The notes under the pieces are model-generated. The model was given only the letters and a program-made list of their open reading frames with translations. It had not been told where the DNA came from and made no database searches. The position numbers were made by a program, and so were the translations under genes. Positions 52,035 to 62,917 of a DNA stretch of 64,000 nt are shown here, piece by piece (position 1 is the first letter of the stretch; the number at the start of each line of letters is the position of its first letter). The stretch is from Methylophilus sp. (GTDB lineage Bacteria; Pseudomonadota; Gammaproteobacteria; Burkholderiales; Methylophilaceae), in the NCBI RefSeq assembly GCF_008015755.1, contig NZ_SSGF01000006.1, positions 1 through 64,000 on the forward strand, read 5' to 3'.

Positions 52035-53624
52035 ATGATGAAGCCCCTGACATTTGACAACCGTTTTACCCGCGAACTTCCCGGGGACCCGATCTCAGAA
52101 AATTACACCAGGCAAGTCAGTGACTGTTTGTGGTCGCCAGTACAACCGACCCCAGTCAAAAACCCGCAATTACTGGCTTATAGCCCTGAAGTTGCTGAAC
52201 TCCTGGGTTTTTGCGCCGCGGACATGCAGGACCGTGACCTGATACAGACGTTGGGCGGCAATGGCATCTTGGATGGCATGTTCAGTTATGCCACCCGTTA
52301 CGGCGGTCACCAGTTTGGGCACTGGGCCGGGCAACTCGGCGATGGCCGTGCCATTTACCTGGGTGAACTCATCCACGCGGGCCAACGCTTTGAGCTGCAA
52401 CTGAAAGGCGCTGGCGAAACCCCTTACTCCCGTTCGGCAGATGGCCGTGCGGTGCTGCGCTCCAGCCTGCGTGAATTCTTGTGCTCAGAAGCCATGCATC
52501 ACCTCGGCGTGCCGACCACGCGTGCCTTAAGCCTAGTGACCACCGGCAACCAGGTGGTACGCGATATGTTTTATAACGGCAATCCGCAGCTAGAGCCCGG
52601 CGCGATTGTCTGCCGTGTCGCACCTTCATTTACCCGTTTTGGCCATTTTGAAATACTGGCCAGCCGCAACGAATTAACGTTATTAAAACGCCTGGTCGGC
52701 TTTACCATCGACCGCGACTTTGCTGACTGGTGGCCAACGACCGGCTTGGCGTTAGACATGAACGACCCATCTGCCGAACTGATTGAAACATGGTTTGAAG
52801 AAGTGTGTTCGCGCACAGCCAGCATGGTCGCGCACTGGATGCGTGTTGGTTTTGTGCATGGCGTGATGAACACCGACAATATGTCGATATTAGGCCTGAC
52901 CATCGACTATGGCCCGTATGGCTGGGTGGATAACTTTGACCCGGGCTGGACACCAAACACCACCGACGCACAAGGTCGCCGCTACTGTTTTGGCCGTCAG
53001 CCAGATATCGCACGCTGGAACCTGGAGCGGCTGGCAGAAGCACTCGGCACCTTACTGCCAGACACGCAAGGCCTGGCGGATGGCTTAGCGACTTATGACC
53101 AGACCTACATCCGCGCCTTGACCACTAGCCTGGCAGCCAAGTTTGGCTTTGATCGCTGGCAAGACGGCGATGGCGAGCTGATTAACCATATTTTTGAGCT
53201 GATGCAACGCGCTGAAGTCGATCAGACCCTGTTCTTTACCCTGTTGGCGAAACTGGACATCGCACAGCCTCAACTGGCAACGCTGGCAGAAGCGTTTTAT
53301 ACCGAGCAAGGTCAGCAACAGTTTGGCACTGATATTCAAGCCTGGTTGCAACAATATAGTCTGCGTTTACAACAATCGGCATTAGCGCCGGAGCAGCGCT
53401 TGCAAAAAATGGCGGCAGCCAACCCGATTTACGTGCTGCGTAACTACCTGGCGCAAGAGGCGATTGACTTGGCAACTCAGGGCGACAACAGCCGTTTGCT
53501 GGAGCTATTAGACGTATTACGCCACCCCTACACCTTACAACCAGGCAAAGCAGCCTTTGCGCAAAAGCGCCCGGACTGGGCGCGGCAAAAGGCCGGTTGC
53601 TCGATGCTATCGTGTAGTTCATAA
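52035..53624 (+). CDS. selO: protein adenylyltransferase SelO (YdiU/UPF0061)
   Basis: RYGGHQFGHWAGQLGDGRAIYLGE; LKGAGETPYSRSADGRAVLRSS; HGVMNTDNMSILGLTIDYGPYGW; C-terminal SCSS. Confidence 0.96.
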   Translation: MMKPLTFDNRFTRELPGDPISENYTRQVSDCLWSPVQPTPVKNPQLLAYSPEVAELLGFCAADMQDRDLIQTLGGNGILDGMFSYATRYGGHQFGHWAGQLGDGRAIYLGELIHAGQRFELQLKGAGETPYSRSADGRAVLRSSLREFLCSEAMHHLGVPTTRALSLVTTGNQVVRDMFYNGNPQLEPGAIVCRVAPSFTRFGHFEILASRNELTLLKRLVGFTIDRDFADWWPTTGLALDMNDPSAELIETWFEEVCSRTASMVAHWMRVGFVHGVMNTDNMSILGLTIDYGPYGWVDNFDPGWTPNTTDAQGRRYCFGRQPDIARWNLERLAEALGTLLPDTQGLADGLATYDQTYIRALTTSLAAKFGFDRWQDGDGELINHIFELMQRAEVDQTLFFTLLAKLDIAQPQLATLAEAFYTEQGQQQFGTDIQAWLQQYSLRLQQSALAPEQRLQKMAAANPIYVLRNYLAQEAIDLATQGDNSRLLELLDVLRHPYTLQPGKAAFAQKRPDWARQKAGCSMLSCSS

Positions 53625-53626
53625 TT

Positions 53627-54097
53627 TTGGCCATGCAAACCGCCGAACAACTGATCACCGATGCTGGCCTGCGCCCGACGAAAGCACGCTTAGCTGTGTT
53701 AAACACTTTGCTCAACTCCCCAACGGCGCTTAGTCACACTGAAATCCTAGCTGCGTTGCAAGGTATCAAGGAAATTGACCGGGTGACGGTTTACCGCGTA
53801 CTGGACTGGCTACAAGAAAACACCTTAATTCATAAAATATCCACCGATGACCGCGCCTGGAAGTTTCAGCTCAATATGCCGCCTAGTCGCAGCTATAAAG
53901 CCGCAGAAACCAGCAACACAGGCTTATTAAACAGTCACGGACATGCCCATTTGCAATGCCAGCGCTGTGGTACCGTGCTGTGTATCCATGAGTTAGCGGC
54001 GCATATTCCGCCAGCCATTTTCGCCACCTATCAGATATCGCACATTGAAATCAACCTGAAAGGCCTTTGCTTGCAATGCCAGCAAGCTGTGGCCTGA
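53627..54097 (+). CDS. Fur-family regulator, probably Zur
   Basis: LRPTKARLAVLNTLLNS; DRVTVYRVLDWL; CxxC pairs; upstream of zinc-type GTPase. Confidence 0.85.
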   Translation: MAMQTAEQLITDAGLRPTKARLAVLNTLLNSPTALSHTEILAALQGIKEIDRVTVYRVLDWLQENTLIHKISTDDRAWKFQLNMPPSRSYKAAETSNTGLLNSHGHAHLQCQRCGTVLCIHELAAHIPPAIFATYQISHIEINLKGLCLQCQQAVA

Positions 54098-54169
54098 TCG
54101 AGTAAGCCACATCGCCAATACAGTCTGTTTCACTTAGCACGCACTGGCACAGCCGTGCACATCAAAAAA

Positions 54170-54184
54170 TGCAACTAAGTTGCA
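54170..54184. promoter_or_regulatory. palindrome 1 upstream of GTPase gene, putative Zur operator
   Basis: TGCAACT-A-AGTTGCA perfect. Confidence 0.55.
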
Positions 54185-54205
54185 ATAAAAACCATCCCAG
54201 CCTAA

Positions 54206-54224
54206 AATGCAACAAAATTGCATT
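54206..54224. promoter_or_regulatory. palindrome 2 upstream of GTPase gene, putative Zur operator
   Basis: AATGCAA-CAAAA-TTGCATT perfect. Confidence 0.55.
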
Positions 54225-54241
54225 TAATGAAAGGATGCGAA

Positions 54242-55471
54242 ATGAACAAGCTGCCAGTCACCGTACTTTCCGGCTTTTTAGGCGCCGGCAAAACCACCCT
54301 GCTCAACCATATTCTCAATAACCGCGAAGGCAAACGTGTCGCCGTGATTGTGAATGATATGTCTGAGGTCAATATTGACGCCCAGTTGGTGCGTGACGGC
54401 GGTGCCGAGCTCTCGCGCCAGGAAGAAAAACTGGTGGAGATGAGCAATGGTTGCATCTGCTGCACCTTGCGTGAAGACTTGTTGGTGGAAATCACGCGCC
54501 TGGCCAAAGAGGGGCGTTTTGATTACCTGCTGATAGAAACGACCGGCATCTCAGAGCCATTGCCCATTGCCGAAACCTTTACCTTTGCCGATGAAGAAGG
54601 CGTCTCACTTGGCGATGTCGCCCAATTGGACACTATGGTGACGGTGGTAGATGGCTACAACTTTCTAAAAGACTATAGCTCGCAAGACATGCTGCAAGAC
54701 CGCGGCGAATCGCTAGGCGAAGAAGATGAACGTACTGTGGTGGATTTGCTGGTCGACCAGATCGAGTTTTGCGATGTATTAGTGTTGAATAAAACTGACC
54801 TGATGACGCTGGATGAAATTGCCCGGCTGGAGGGGATTCTCAGAACGCTGAACCCACGTGCGCAGATCATTCATAGCAGTTTTGGCAAAGTACCTTTGCA
54901 CCGCATGATGAATACAGGCCTGTTCGACTTTGACCAGGCCGCCGAAGCGCCGGGCTGGCTGCAGGAGTTACGTGGCGAGCATGTACCAGAAAGTGAAGAA
55001 TACGGCATCTCCAGCTTTGTGTACCGCGCTCGCACACCATTTCACCCGCAACGCTTATGGCAATGGTTTAACCAGGCATGGCCGGGCGTCGTCCGTTCTA
55101 AAGGCCGTTACTGGATTGCCTCGCGGCCTGAGTTCTGCGCCACCTGGTCGCAAGCGGGCGCCGTCACCCGCACCGAGCTGGCGGGCATGTGGTGGGCGGC
55201 TACGCCCAAGGAATATTGGCCTGAGGATGCTGAGACCCTGCAGCATATACACTCGCGCATGCAAGGGCCGTATGGTGACCGCCAGCAAGAGCTGGTCCTC
55301 ATAGGCATAGCGATGGATAAAACCGCGCTCACCGCTGCGTTTGATGCCTGCCTCATGACAGAAGCTGAGGTCGCAGCTGGCATGGATGCCTGGCGCACGC
55401 TCAGCGACCCGTTTCCGCAATGGTCTATCCATACGCAAAACCAATCGGAGGACACCTTCGTAGAAGCCTAA
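54242..55471 (+). CDS. COG0523 GTP-binding metal (zinc) chaperone, ZigA-like
   Basis: [33 protein letters not shown]. Confidence 0.93.
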   Translation: MNKLPVTVLSGFLGAGKTTLLNHILNNREGKRVAVIVNDMSEVNIDAQLVRDGGAELSRQEEKLVEMSNGCICCTLREDLLVEITRLAKEGRFDYLLIETTGISEPLPIAETFTFADEEGVSLGDVAQLDTMVTVVDGYNFLKDYSSQDMLQDRGESLGEEDERTVVDLLVDQIEFCDVLVLNKTDLMTLDEIARLEGILRTLNPRAQIIHSSFGKVPLHRMMNTGLFDFDQAAEAPGWLQELRGEHVPESEEYGISSFVYRARTPFHPQRLWQWFNQAWPGVVRSKGRYWIASRPEFCATWSQAGAVTRTELAGMWWAATPKEYWPEDAETLQHIHSRMQGPYGDRQQELVLIGIAMDKTALTAAFDACLMTEAEVAAGMDAWRTLSDPFPQWSIHTQNQSEDTFVEA

Positions 55472-55610
55472 GCTGATAAGCAAACTACGTAAAATCATGA
55501 GCCGCTTTTACGGATTCGCTTCAGGGTGGTTTTGCAACATCGGCGTATATTGTGAGTCATACAAGCACATCAAGCACGATGTACTTAACAAACAACTTAA
55601 GGAGATCATT

Positions 55611-55682
55611 ATGTGGACTAAACCAGCTGCGACTGAAATGCGTTTTGGCTTTGAAGTGACCATGTACGTCATGAACAAATAA
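55611..55682 (+). CDS. pqqA: PQQ precursor peptide PqqA, copy 2
   Basis: [38 protein letters not shown]; own terminator. Confidence 0.95.
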   Translation: MWTKPAATEMRFGFEVTMYVMNK

Positions 55683-55711
55683 TCAGCCTCATCGACTAAG
55701 ATAGGTTGAAC

Positions 55712-55742
55712 AAAAAACCGCCGGATTCCGGCGGTTTTTTTA
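55712..55742 (+). terminator. Rho-independent terminator of pqqA copy 2
   Basis: aaaaaaccgccgg-att-ccggcggttttttt. Confidence 0.93.
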
Positions 55743-55765
55743 TTGCTTTAGATCACATTGGTGCC

Positions 55766-58765
55766 TTAAAACTGCGCCCACTCGCTATTATCAGTCCCCG
55801 TACGCAATCCGGCAGTCTGTGAGCCGCTGCCATGGGTGCCCTGCTTACTCGCATGCGTGTGCAGATGGCGTACGGTCGAACGTTTGCCTGCATGAGCATC
55901 GTTCGCCAGTTTGAACACACTGACCGCATCCACCAGGTTTTCTGCCTGATCCACCAAGGATTCAGAAGCGGCAGCCGCTTCTTCAACCAAGGCCGCATTT
56001 TGTTGCGTCACTTCATCCATGGTCATCACTGCCTGATTCACCTGATTGATGCCAGTACTTTGCTCGACAGAAGCCGCCGCAATCTCACTCATGATATTGG
56101 TCACTTGTTGCACCGAGAGCACCACCTCTTGCATGGTCTTACCCGCTTGCGACACCAACTCGCTACCACGGGCGGTTTTTGCCGCAGAGTCGTCAATCAG
56201 CACTTTAATTTCCTTGGCAGCTGAGGCAGAGCGCTGGGCAAGGTTTCTCACTTCGGCTGCCACCACAGAGAACCCGCGCCCTTGCTCACCTGCCCTGGCG
56301 GCTTCGACGGCTGCGTTCAAAGCAAGAATATTGGTTTGGAACGCAATCCCATCAATCACCGAAATAATATCTTCTATCCGTTTTGCACTGTCATTGATGG
56401 CACTCATGGTATCTACCACCTCACCCACCACGACGCCACCTCTGGAAGCAACCTCGGAGGCATTCATCGCCAGTTGGCTAGCCTGCTTGGCGTTATCAGC
56501 GTTTTGCTTCACGGTAGACGCTAACTCTTCCATGCTGGCGGCGGTTTCTTCAAGGCTAGAGGCTTGCTGCTCAGTACGGCTGGAGAGATCATTGTTGCCC
56601 CCAGAAATTTCAGTGGCCGCCGTATTAATGGTCACCGTGGCTTCGCGTACCTGCAAAATCACTTCGCTCATTTTGTCGACCAGCGCGTTCACGCCTTCAC
56701 ACAAGGCGGCAATATCACCGCTTTTTCCTGCCAGCGATACCCGGCTAGTTAGATCCCCCGCTTTGGCGCCTTCAATCATCGCTTTAGTCTCTTGCACAGC
56801 GCGGGCCAGTGCTTCTGCACTTTCATGTTGCTCGGTGATGTCGGTGGCATATTTGACCACTTTAAATGGCTTGCCATTCATATCCAGAATCGGGTTGTAA
56901 ATGGCCTGCATCCACACCACCGCGCCACCTTTTTTAATTCGTTTAACTTGCCCGACCTGCGCCTCGCCGCGTCGCAAAGCCTCCCAAAAGGCTTTGTAAT
57001 CATGGCTAGCGCGATAAACAGCATCAACAAACATGCTGTGATTTTTGCCGACAATCTCGGCTTCTGTGTAGCCAGAGAGTTGTAAAAATAAATCGTTTGC
57101 CGAAGTGATTGTGCCATCGAGTTCAAACGCAATCACGCCTTGTGTTCTATGAATACCAGAAATCTGACCGGCATTGTCCGCCGCAATCAACTTGGACTCA
57201 GTAATGTCCATGGTGTAATTCACAATTTTGCAGGGCTTGCCCTTTAAATCGTAAATCGGGTTATAAGAAGCCTGTATCCATACCTCAGTGCCATTTTTTG
57301 CAATGCGTTTATATTGCCCCATATCAGACCCGCCATTGACCAGCTTATTCCACAAGGTTTTGTAGGCCTCGCTGCCAGCAAACCCTGGTTCCAGCACTTT
57401 GCTTACATGTTGCCCGACCAGTTCATGCTCTGCATACCCCAGCATCTGCAGATAAGTTTGATTCACCTTGAGCACCGTGCCATCCAGGCCTAACTCAATC
57501 ACCCCTTGTGATTTGCCGATGGCGGTAATCTGACTTTCAAAGTCGGCGTTTCTGAGCTTTTGTGCGGTGATATCGGCGGCATATTTCACCACTTTATAAG
57601 GCTTGCCGTCAGCATCTAAAATCGGGTTGTAGGTTGCGTCCAGCCAGATTTCCTGGCCTTGCTTGCCTAAACGCAAAAACTCACCAGCGATAGATTCCCC
57701 GCGTCTCAGGCGTTGCCAGAAGGTCTCATACTCGCCACTGCTGACAAACGCCGGTTCAACCAGTTGACGATGCGACAGGCCGACCAGCGCATCACGCGTG
57801 TAACCCAGCACCTCCAGAAAAATATCATTCACGGCAAGAATCTTGCCTTCCAGGTCAAATTCTATCGAGCCGGTAGAGCGGTTAATCGCCGCCAGTTGAT
57901 TTTCAAACAAAGCGGCCTGCTCACGGGTTTCGACGGCAGATTCTTTTAACGCGTTTTCACTCACGCTAAGCAGCGTCTGCATTTTCTTCAACGCCTGCAA
58001 CACTTCACTGAGCTCATTGCTGCCACGTGCATCAATGTAGGTGCTGTAGTTGCCGGTGGTGATTTCCTTCACTGCATGCAGCGTTTGCGCCAGCGGTTGA
58101 GTCACTGAGCGTGCAATCAACACCGCCAAGCCTAGCAACAGAGGCAAGGCCAACCCCAGGCTGGCAAACATCATGGCAGGTGATGACGCGGGATGGGCAA
58201 CGCTGAGTCCGGCTTGCACAGCCATGCATGCAAAAGCCATGACCGCCAGACCGATTAAGCGCTGCTTGACGGTAATCGCCCCCAGTCTGTCTTTTAGGGT
58301 GTTGACCCACGACACATTGACCACCTTGCCATCAACAATCGCCAGACCCTTGGCATTGCCTGACGTAAATAAGGCATAAGCGGCAGAGGCCTCATTAATT
58401 TGTTCGCGCGTCGGTTTTCGGCGCGCCGATAAGTAGCCCACCACCTGATTGTTTTCGGTCACAGGCGTGGCATTCGCCACCACCCAGTAAAAGTCACCAT
58501 GCTTGGTACGGTTTTTGACTAAACCAGTCCATGGCTTGCCCGCTTTCAAGCTACGCCACATATCAGCAAAAGCGGCGGCAGGCATGTCGGGGTGGCGCAC
58601 AATATTGTGACTGCTGCCGACCAGCTCAGCTTCACTAAAACCACTCACTTGAATAAAGTCTTTGTTCGCATAAGTAATCACGCCCTTGAGGTCTGTTCTG
58701 GTCAGCATAAACTGGGCATCATCAAACTGCACTTCTGTCGTAGTCACTGGCAAATTTAATTTCAT
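55766..58765 (-). CDS. methyl-accepting chemotaxis protein with N-terminal Aer-like PAS and three further PAS repeats
   Basis: [41 protein letters not shown]; three PAS/PAC repeats; HAMP; MCP hairpin [17 protein letters not shown]. Confidence 0.94.
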   Translation of the reverse strand: MKLNLPVTTTEVQFDDAQFMLTRTDLKGVITYANKDFIQVSGFSEAELVGSSHNIVRHPDMPAAAFADMWRSLKAGKPWTGLVKNRTKHGDFYWVVANATPVTENNQVVGYLSARRKPTREQINEASAAYALFTSGNAKGLAIVDGKVVNVSWVNTLKDRLGAITVKQRLIGLAVMAFACMAVQAGLSVAHPASSPAMMFASLGLALPLLLGLAVLIARSVTQPLAQTLHAVKEITTGNYSTYIDARGSNELSEVLQALKKMQTLLSVSENALKESAVETREQAALFENQLAAINRSTGSIEFDLEGKILAVNDIFLEVLGYTRDALVGLSHRQLVEPAFVSSGEYETFWQRLRRGESIAGEFLRLGKQGQEIWLDATYNPILDADGKPYKVVKYAADITAQKLRNADFESQITAIGKSQGVIELGLDGTVLKVNQTYLQMLGYAEHELVGQHVSKVLEPGFAGSEAYKTLWNKLVNGGSDMGQYKRIAKNGTEVWIQASYNPIYDLKGKPCKIVNYTMDITESKLIAADNAGQISGIHRTQGVIAFELDGTITSANDLFLQLSGYTEAEIVGKNHSMFVDAVYRASHDYKAFWEALRRGEAQVGQVKRIKKGGAVVWMQAIYNPILDMNGKPFKVVKYATDITEQHESAEALARAVQETKAMIEGAKAGDLTSRVSLAGKSGDIAALCEGVNALVDKMSEVILQVREATVTINTAATEISGGNNDLSSRTEQQASSLEETAASMEELASTVKQNADNAKQASQLAMNASEVASRGGVVVGEVVDTMSAINDSAKRIEDIISVIDGIAFQTNILALNAAVEAARAGEQGRGFSVVAAEVRNLAQRSASAAKEIKVLIDDSAAKTARGSELVSQAGKTMQEVVLSVQQVTNIMSEIAAASVEQSTGINQVNQAVMTMDEVTQQNAALVEEAAAASESLVDQAENLVDAVSVFKLANDAHAGKRSTVRHLHTHASKQGTHGSGSQTAGLRTGTDNSEWAQF

Positions 58766-59044
58766 CGTTAATCGCTTTCTATCCCTGAGTCATTGAGACA
58801 ACTTCATTGAATAATTGAGAGTCCATGTGTTCTTTATTGCCGCCCTGCCAACATGTTCATATTTCAGTGGCAACGCAAAATAAACACCTGATTCTTTGCT
58901 TTTCCTAGCGGGATAGCCGTCACTTCACACATCAAAAAACCCGTGACTGATTATCCGTTTTGTCTGTTCGCCATGTCAGAATCTGTCTTACAAAAAACAT
59001 TACTTTTATTTTTAAATACAATAACTTAATTAACAAATGACATA

Positions 59045-59058
59045 TTGAGATAGATCAA
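59045..59058. promoter_or_regulatory. FNR/Anr-like site
   Basis: TTGAGATAGATCAA versus TTGATNNNNATCAA, one mismatch. Confidence 0.45.
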
Positions 59059-59164
59059 TAAATCTGCCGAATCATTAACGCTATTGACACTAAGATGACG
59101 CGGCTGACGTTTGTGGCGCCAGGAACCTAATGCCATTGCAGCTCACTAATAAGGAGTCCCTTCT

Positions 59165-59236
59165 ATGATTAATAGGCTCCGGCCAATATCAAGCCAGCGT
59201 GCATTTTGGCTTTATAATCGTGTCAAAATTTTGTGA
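59165..59236 (+). CDS. possible 23-aa small ORF
   Basis: AAGGAGTCCCTTCT-ATG: MINRLRPISSQRAFWLYNRVKIL; strong RBS only. Confidence 0.3.
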   Translation: MINRLRPISSQRAFWLYNRVKIL

Positions 59237-59258
59237 TGTTGTTTTTATGGAGTGTCCC

Positions 59259-59573
59259 ATGCGTTTACAAGCCCTTGCCGTTTTATGCCTGATCGCCACA
59301 CTGAGCCAGCCAGTGTTTGCGCGCAATATTCTGAATGAACAAACGGACGCCGCTACTGCGCGGGATGCCGTCGGTGATGCCATGAGCAAGCTGACCGACC
59401 TCGAGCAAAAAATCAAATCCCAGGAAGCCTTGGTCGCCCAAGAACAGGCGAAGTTAAAACAATATCAATCCGATAAAGCGCAGGCCGAAAAAGACCTCGA
59501 GAATAAAAAAGTGATTTTTGAGCAAAAATCAAAACTGCTGGATGATGCCTGGAAACAGCGCAACGATTATTAG
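59259..59573 (+). CDS. small periplasmic coiled-coil protein, hypothetical
   Basis: MRLQALAVLCLIATLSQPVFA signal peptide; Lys/Glu/Gln-rich heptads. Confidence 0.7.
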   Translation: MRLQALAVLCLIATLSQPVFARNILNEQTDAATARDAVGDAMSKLTDLEQKIKSQEALVAQEQAKLKQYQSDKAQAEKDLENKKVIFEQKSKLLDDAWKQRNDY

Positions 59574-59756
59574 TTTTAGCGACTAGTTTCACCAAAGCAC
59601 GCTTGCGCGGGTCGCCACACCGCGCTATCCCATCCCCCTCCCTTTAGGTGTGTTCACACAGCACAAAGCTGTGTCGAGTTGATGTGGGTCAATACCAGGT
59701 TTAGCCAGCAACCCTACAATGACCCTAAATTCAATGCACCTAATGGAGTGATCATA

Positions 59757-60458
59757 ATGAAAAAAACCGCAATCAGTTTAATGTTGGCCGCCTTGTTGCC
59801 TGCCATGAATGCCCATGCAGAACAAGGCGACTGGGTTGTACGTCTGCGTGCGACGAATGTCAGCCCGAATGAAAGCAGCCGTCTCGGCAGCACCGTGAAC
59901 AAAGCGGTAGGCGCGAATGTGATGACACCTAGTGCAGACCTCAAAGTGGATAGCAATACCATCCCAGAGCTGGATATTAGCTATTACTGGACTAAAAACA
60001 TCGCCACCGAGCTGATTCTGGCGCTGGGTAGCAAACATGATGTCAAAATCAGTGGCGACAGCGCGGGGGTCGTTGGTAACCAGCATCTGGGTAGCATTGA
60101 TGCATTGCCACCAACACTTACCGTGCAATGGCACTTTAACCCCGACCAGACCATAGACCCTTATGTGGGCGCAGGCTTGAACGCCACCTTTATGCTGGAC
60201 CGTAACCTGCGCTTCACCTCTGGCGCGACCGCTGGCGAGAAAATCAAAATTGACCGTAGTAGCTTTGGCCCTGCTTTGCAAGCCGGTGTAGACGTCAATT
60301 TGAAAGATGGCTGGTTATTAAATGCGGATGTGAAGTATGTCTGGATGGATACCGACGTGGAAATGAAGAGTGCGACCACGGGTAATCGCTGGGCAAAAAT
60401 CGACTCGCTCGACATTAACCCATGGGTGATCAGCCTGGGTATCGGCAAACGTTTCTAA
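59757..60458 (+). CDS. OmpW family outer membrane protein
   Basis: Signal peptide; GDWVVRLRATNVSPNESS; ELDISYYWTKNIATELIL; C-terminal WVISLGIGKRF. Confidence 0.92.
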   Translation: MKKTAISLMLAALLPAMNAHAEQGDWVVRLRATNVSPNESSRLGSTVNKAVGANVMTPSADLKVDSNTIPELDISYYWTKNIATELILALGSKHDVKISGDSAGVVGNQHLGSIDALPPTLTVQWHFNPDQTIDPYVGAGLNATFMLDRNLRFTSGATAGEKIKIDRSSFGPALQAGVDVNLKDGWLLNADVKYVWMDTDVEMKSATTGNRWAKIDSLDINPWVISLGIGKRF

Positions 60459-60508
60459 CCGAATACGCTTTAAAGTCTCTTCCCTGGGGCAAGTTACACG
60501 CTCCATTC

Positions 60509-60544
60509 GCCTCTGATGCCTTCCCGGTATCAGAGGCTTTTTTA
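60509..60544 (+). terminator. terminator of ompW-like gene
   Basis: gcctctgat...atcagaggcttttttt. Confidence 0.88.
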
Positions 60545-60590
60545 TGGCTGGTCGCGTTTATGGCTAGTAGTGTTTATGGGTGGTTCGCGA

Positions 60591-61424
60591 TTACTGCAAA
60601 TGAAAGCGTGACGAGAGGCTGGTTAAGTTCAGCTGTTCCAGCAGTTGTTGTCCGCGCTCACGGGCGCTACGTTTGCGCTGCCCCGTATATTTGGCAATGA
60701 TCAGTTCATTTTTCATCGAGTGTTCCCAGCCAACCAATTCGGTCACGGTCACCTGATAACCATGTGCTTCCAGCGCCAAACAGCGCAACACGTTGGTCAC
60801 CTGGCTGCCAAACTCCCGGGTGTGAATAGGATGCCGCCACAACTCGCTGAGAAACGTCTGCGCCAGGGTTTCAGCTTTATGCTGACGCATGACTTCTGCC
60901 ACCTCAGCCTGGCAACAGGGCACCAGCACCATAAATTGCGCCTGTTTTTGCAAACCAAACGCAATCGCATCATCAGTGGCCGTATTACAGGCATGCAAGG
61001 CCGTGACAATATCCACCGTTGCTGGCAATTGTTGTGACTGCATCGCCTCGGCCACGGTTAAATGCTCAAACTGCATGCGGTCAAAGCCGCATTCTTGCGC
61101 CAGTTGGCGTGATTTTCCAATCAGCTCGCCGCGGCTTTCAATGCCAATCACTTGTCCAGCGGCATGTTGCTTGAGCAACAAATCATACAAAATAAACCCA
61201 AGGTAAGACTTGCCCGCGCCGTGGTCGACCAATACAGGTTGTGAATGTTTATCCATCACCGCCTGCATCAATGGCTCGATAAAGTTCACCAGGTGATACA
61301 CCTGCTTGAGTTTACGGCGACTGTCCTGGTTGAGTTTGCCATCACGCGTCAAAATATGCAGTGCCTGCAATAGCGGGAGGGATTGGCCAGGTTTGATTTC
61401 TGGCGGTAGATTTGGCTTGACCAT
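60591..61424 (-). CDS. class I SAM-dependent methyltransferase
   Basis: VLVDHGAGKSYLGFILYDLLL; IGIESRGELIGKSRQLA; VTALHACNTATDDAI. Confidence 0.85.
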   Translation of the reverse strand: MVKPNLPPEIKPGQSLPLLQALHILTRDGKLNQDSRRKLKQVYHLVNFIEPLMQAVMDKHSQPVLVDHGAGKSYLGFILYDLLLKQHAAGQVIGIESRGELIGKSRQLAQECGFDRMQFEHLTVAEAMQSQQLPATVDIVTALHACNTATDDAIAFGLQKQAQFMVLVPCCQAEVAEVMRQHKAETLAQTFLSELWRHPIHTREFGSQVTNVLRCLALEAHGYQVTVTELVGWEHSMKNELIIAKYTGQRKRSARERGQQLLEQLNLTSLSSRFHLQ

Positions 61425-61679
61425 GCGTGTTGCTGTTTTAAAATACTAAACAATCAGTTTAACATGCAGCCGCTTTAACGGCATGGGTTGCTTGGGTGTG
61501 CCGGGCAAGCGCTCGGGAACTCACAGGCTGTTTTAGTAATCATGTTTATCATGATGACATCATGGTGGCCCATGTTAAGCCGTGCAATCCAGCACGCCCA
61601 CCACTGCAGCGACGTTAGTTAGCGCTGCATCAATTCGCTGCCCAGCAGCGCAGTTGTTCAATCGTATGAGGGAGTATCT

Positions 61680-62747
61680 ATGCCACAGCGCTTAGCCAAA
61701 AGGGCTTTTTTATATCTAGACAAGACGGTTAAGTTCACGCTCTTTCCGCTCACCACCTTCTCTCTGCTCGCTACGCCTGTGCTTGCAGATACCATCTGGC
61801 TCAAAAATGGCGACAAAATCACCGGCACGCTAGGCGTAAAAATCTCCAACAAACTCACCGTCAAAACCACTTATGCCGACGAAGTGAAAATCAACTGGAA
61901 CGATATTCACAGCATAGACGCCGACAAGGCGATCCTGATGCAATTGTCTGACGGCAGCATAGTTAATGGCCGCTTGGTTCACACAGACGAAGGCCAGGTG
62001 ATTCTAGATGAAGAAACCAACACGCCCCTGGTCGATACCGAGTTAGACGAAATTCATTACATTAACCCCAGCCGCGACCTGATTGGCGAAGGTTATGTCT
62101 GGACCGGCAACTTAAGTCTGGGCGGCGCCTTTAACAATGGCAACAGTACCAACCGCAACATGCAATTTAACGGTGAGTCGGTGTTACGTGGCCTGGAGAA
62201 TCGTTACACAGTACAAGGCTATTACTACTGGGCCGAGGATAACGACCAGCAAACACAAAACAACGCCCGCGTGCGCGGCCAGTATGACCACTTTTTCACC
62301 AAAAAATGGTTTAGCTACCTCAACACCATTCAAGAAAAAGACCGCTTCAGAGATATTAAATTACGTAGTACTTACGGTGTGGGGTCGGGTTACCAGATTT
62401 TTGAAGGTGAAAAACTGAATCTGTCGGTCGAAGGCGGTGTGTCGCTGATCAAGCAGGATTATTACGAAGAGAGTGATGACAACCATGCTGCGTTGCGCTG
62501 GGCGGTCAACTACAACCAATATCTATTTAACTCCTTTGTACAGGCATTCCATCGCCATGAGGTGCTTTACACGGCAAGATCGCCGTCACAAATTCTGGTT
62601 TACAGCTCCACCGGCCTGCGTTTTCCGTTTATTTTTGGCTTGAGTGCCTCCACGCAGGTTGACTACAACTATGATAGCCGCCCGGTGGATGACCGCGTCA
62701 AAGGTGATACCCGCGCCCTGTTTACTTTGGGTTATAGCTGGAAATAA
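61680..62747 (+). CDS. DUF481 domain outer membrane protein
   Basis: signal peptide ADTIWLKNGDKITGTL; beta-barrel segments. Confidence 0.88.
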   Translation: MPQRLAKRAFLYLDKTVKFTLFPLTTFSLLATPVLADTIWLKNGDKITGTLGVKISNKLTVKTTYADEVKINWNDIHSIDADKAILMQLSDGSIVNGRLVHTDEGQVILDEETNTPLVDTELDEIHYINPSRDLIGEGYVWTGNLSLGGAFNNGNSTNRNMQFNGESVLRGLENRYTVQGYYYWAEDNDQQTQNNARVRGQYDHFFTKKWFSYLNTIQEKDRFRDIKLRSTYGVGSGYQIFEGEKLNLSVEGGVSLIKQDYYEESDDNHAALRWAVNYNQYLFNSFVQAFHRHEVLYTARSPSQILVYSSTGLRFPFIFGLSASTQVDYNYDSRPVDDRVKGDTRALFTLGYSWK

Positions 62748-62917
62748 AATCAAGAGTATCGGCAACATTTAGGGAGTTGCCGCATCAATGTTAAAATAGG
62801 CGCTTATGTTGATTTAACCCATTGCAATCACCGCATTGCAAGCCTGGGATAAACCAATACCGAGTACGGCAAAGGGCATTGATACCGTATTTTTTGAGTT
62901 GAGGATGGAGCAAAAAT

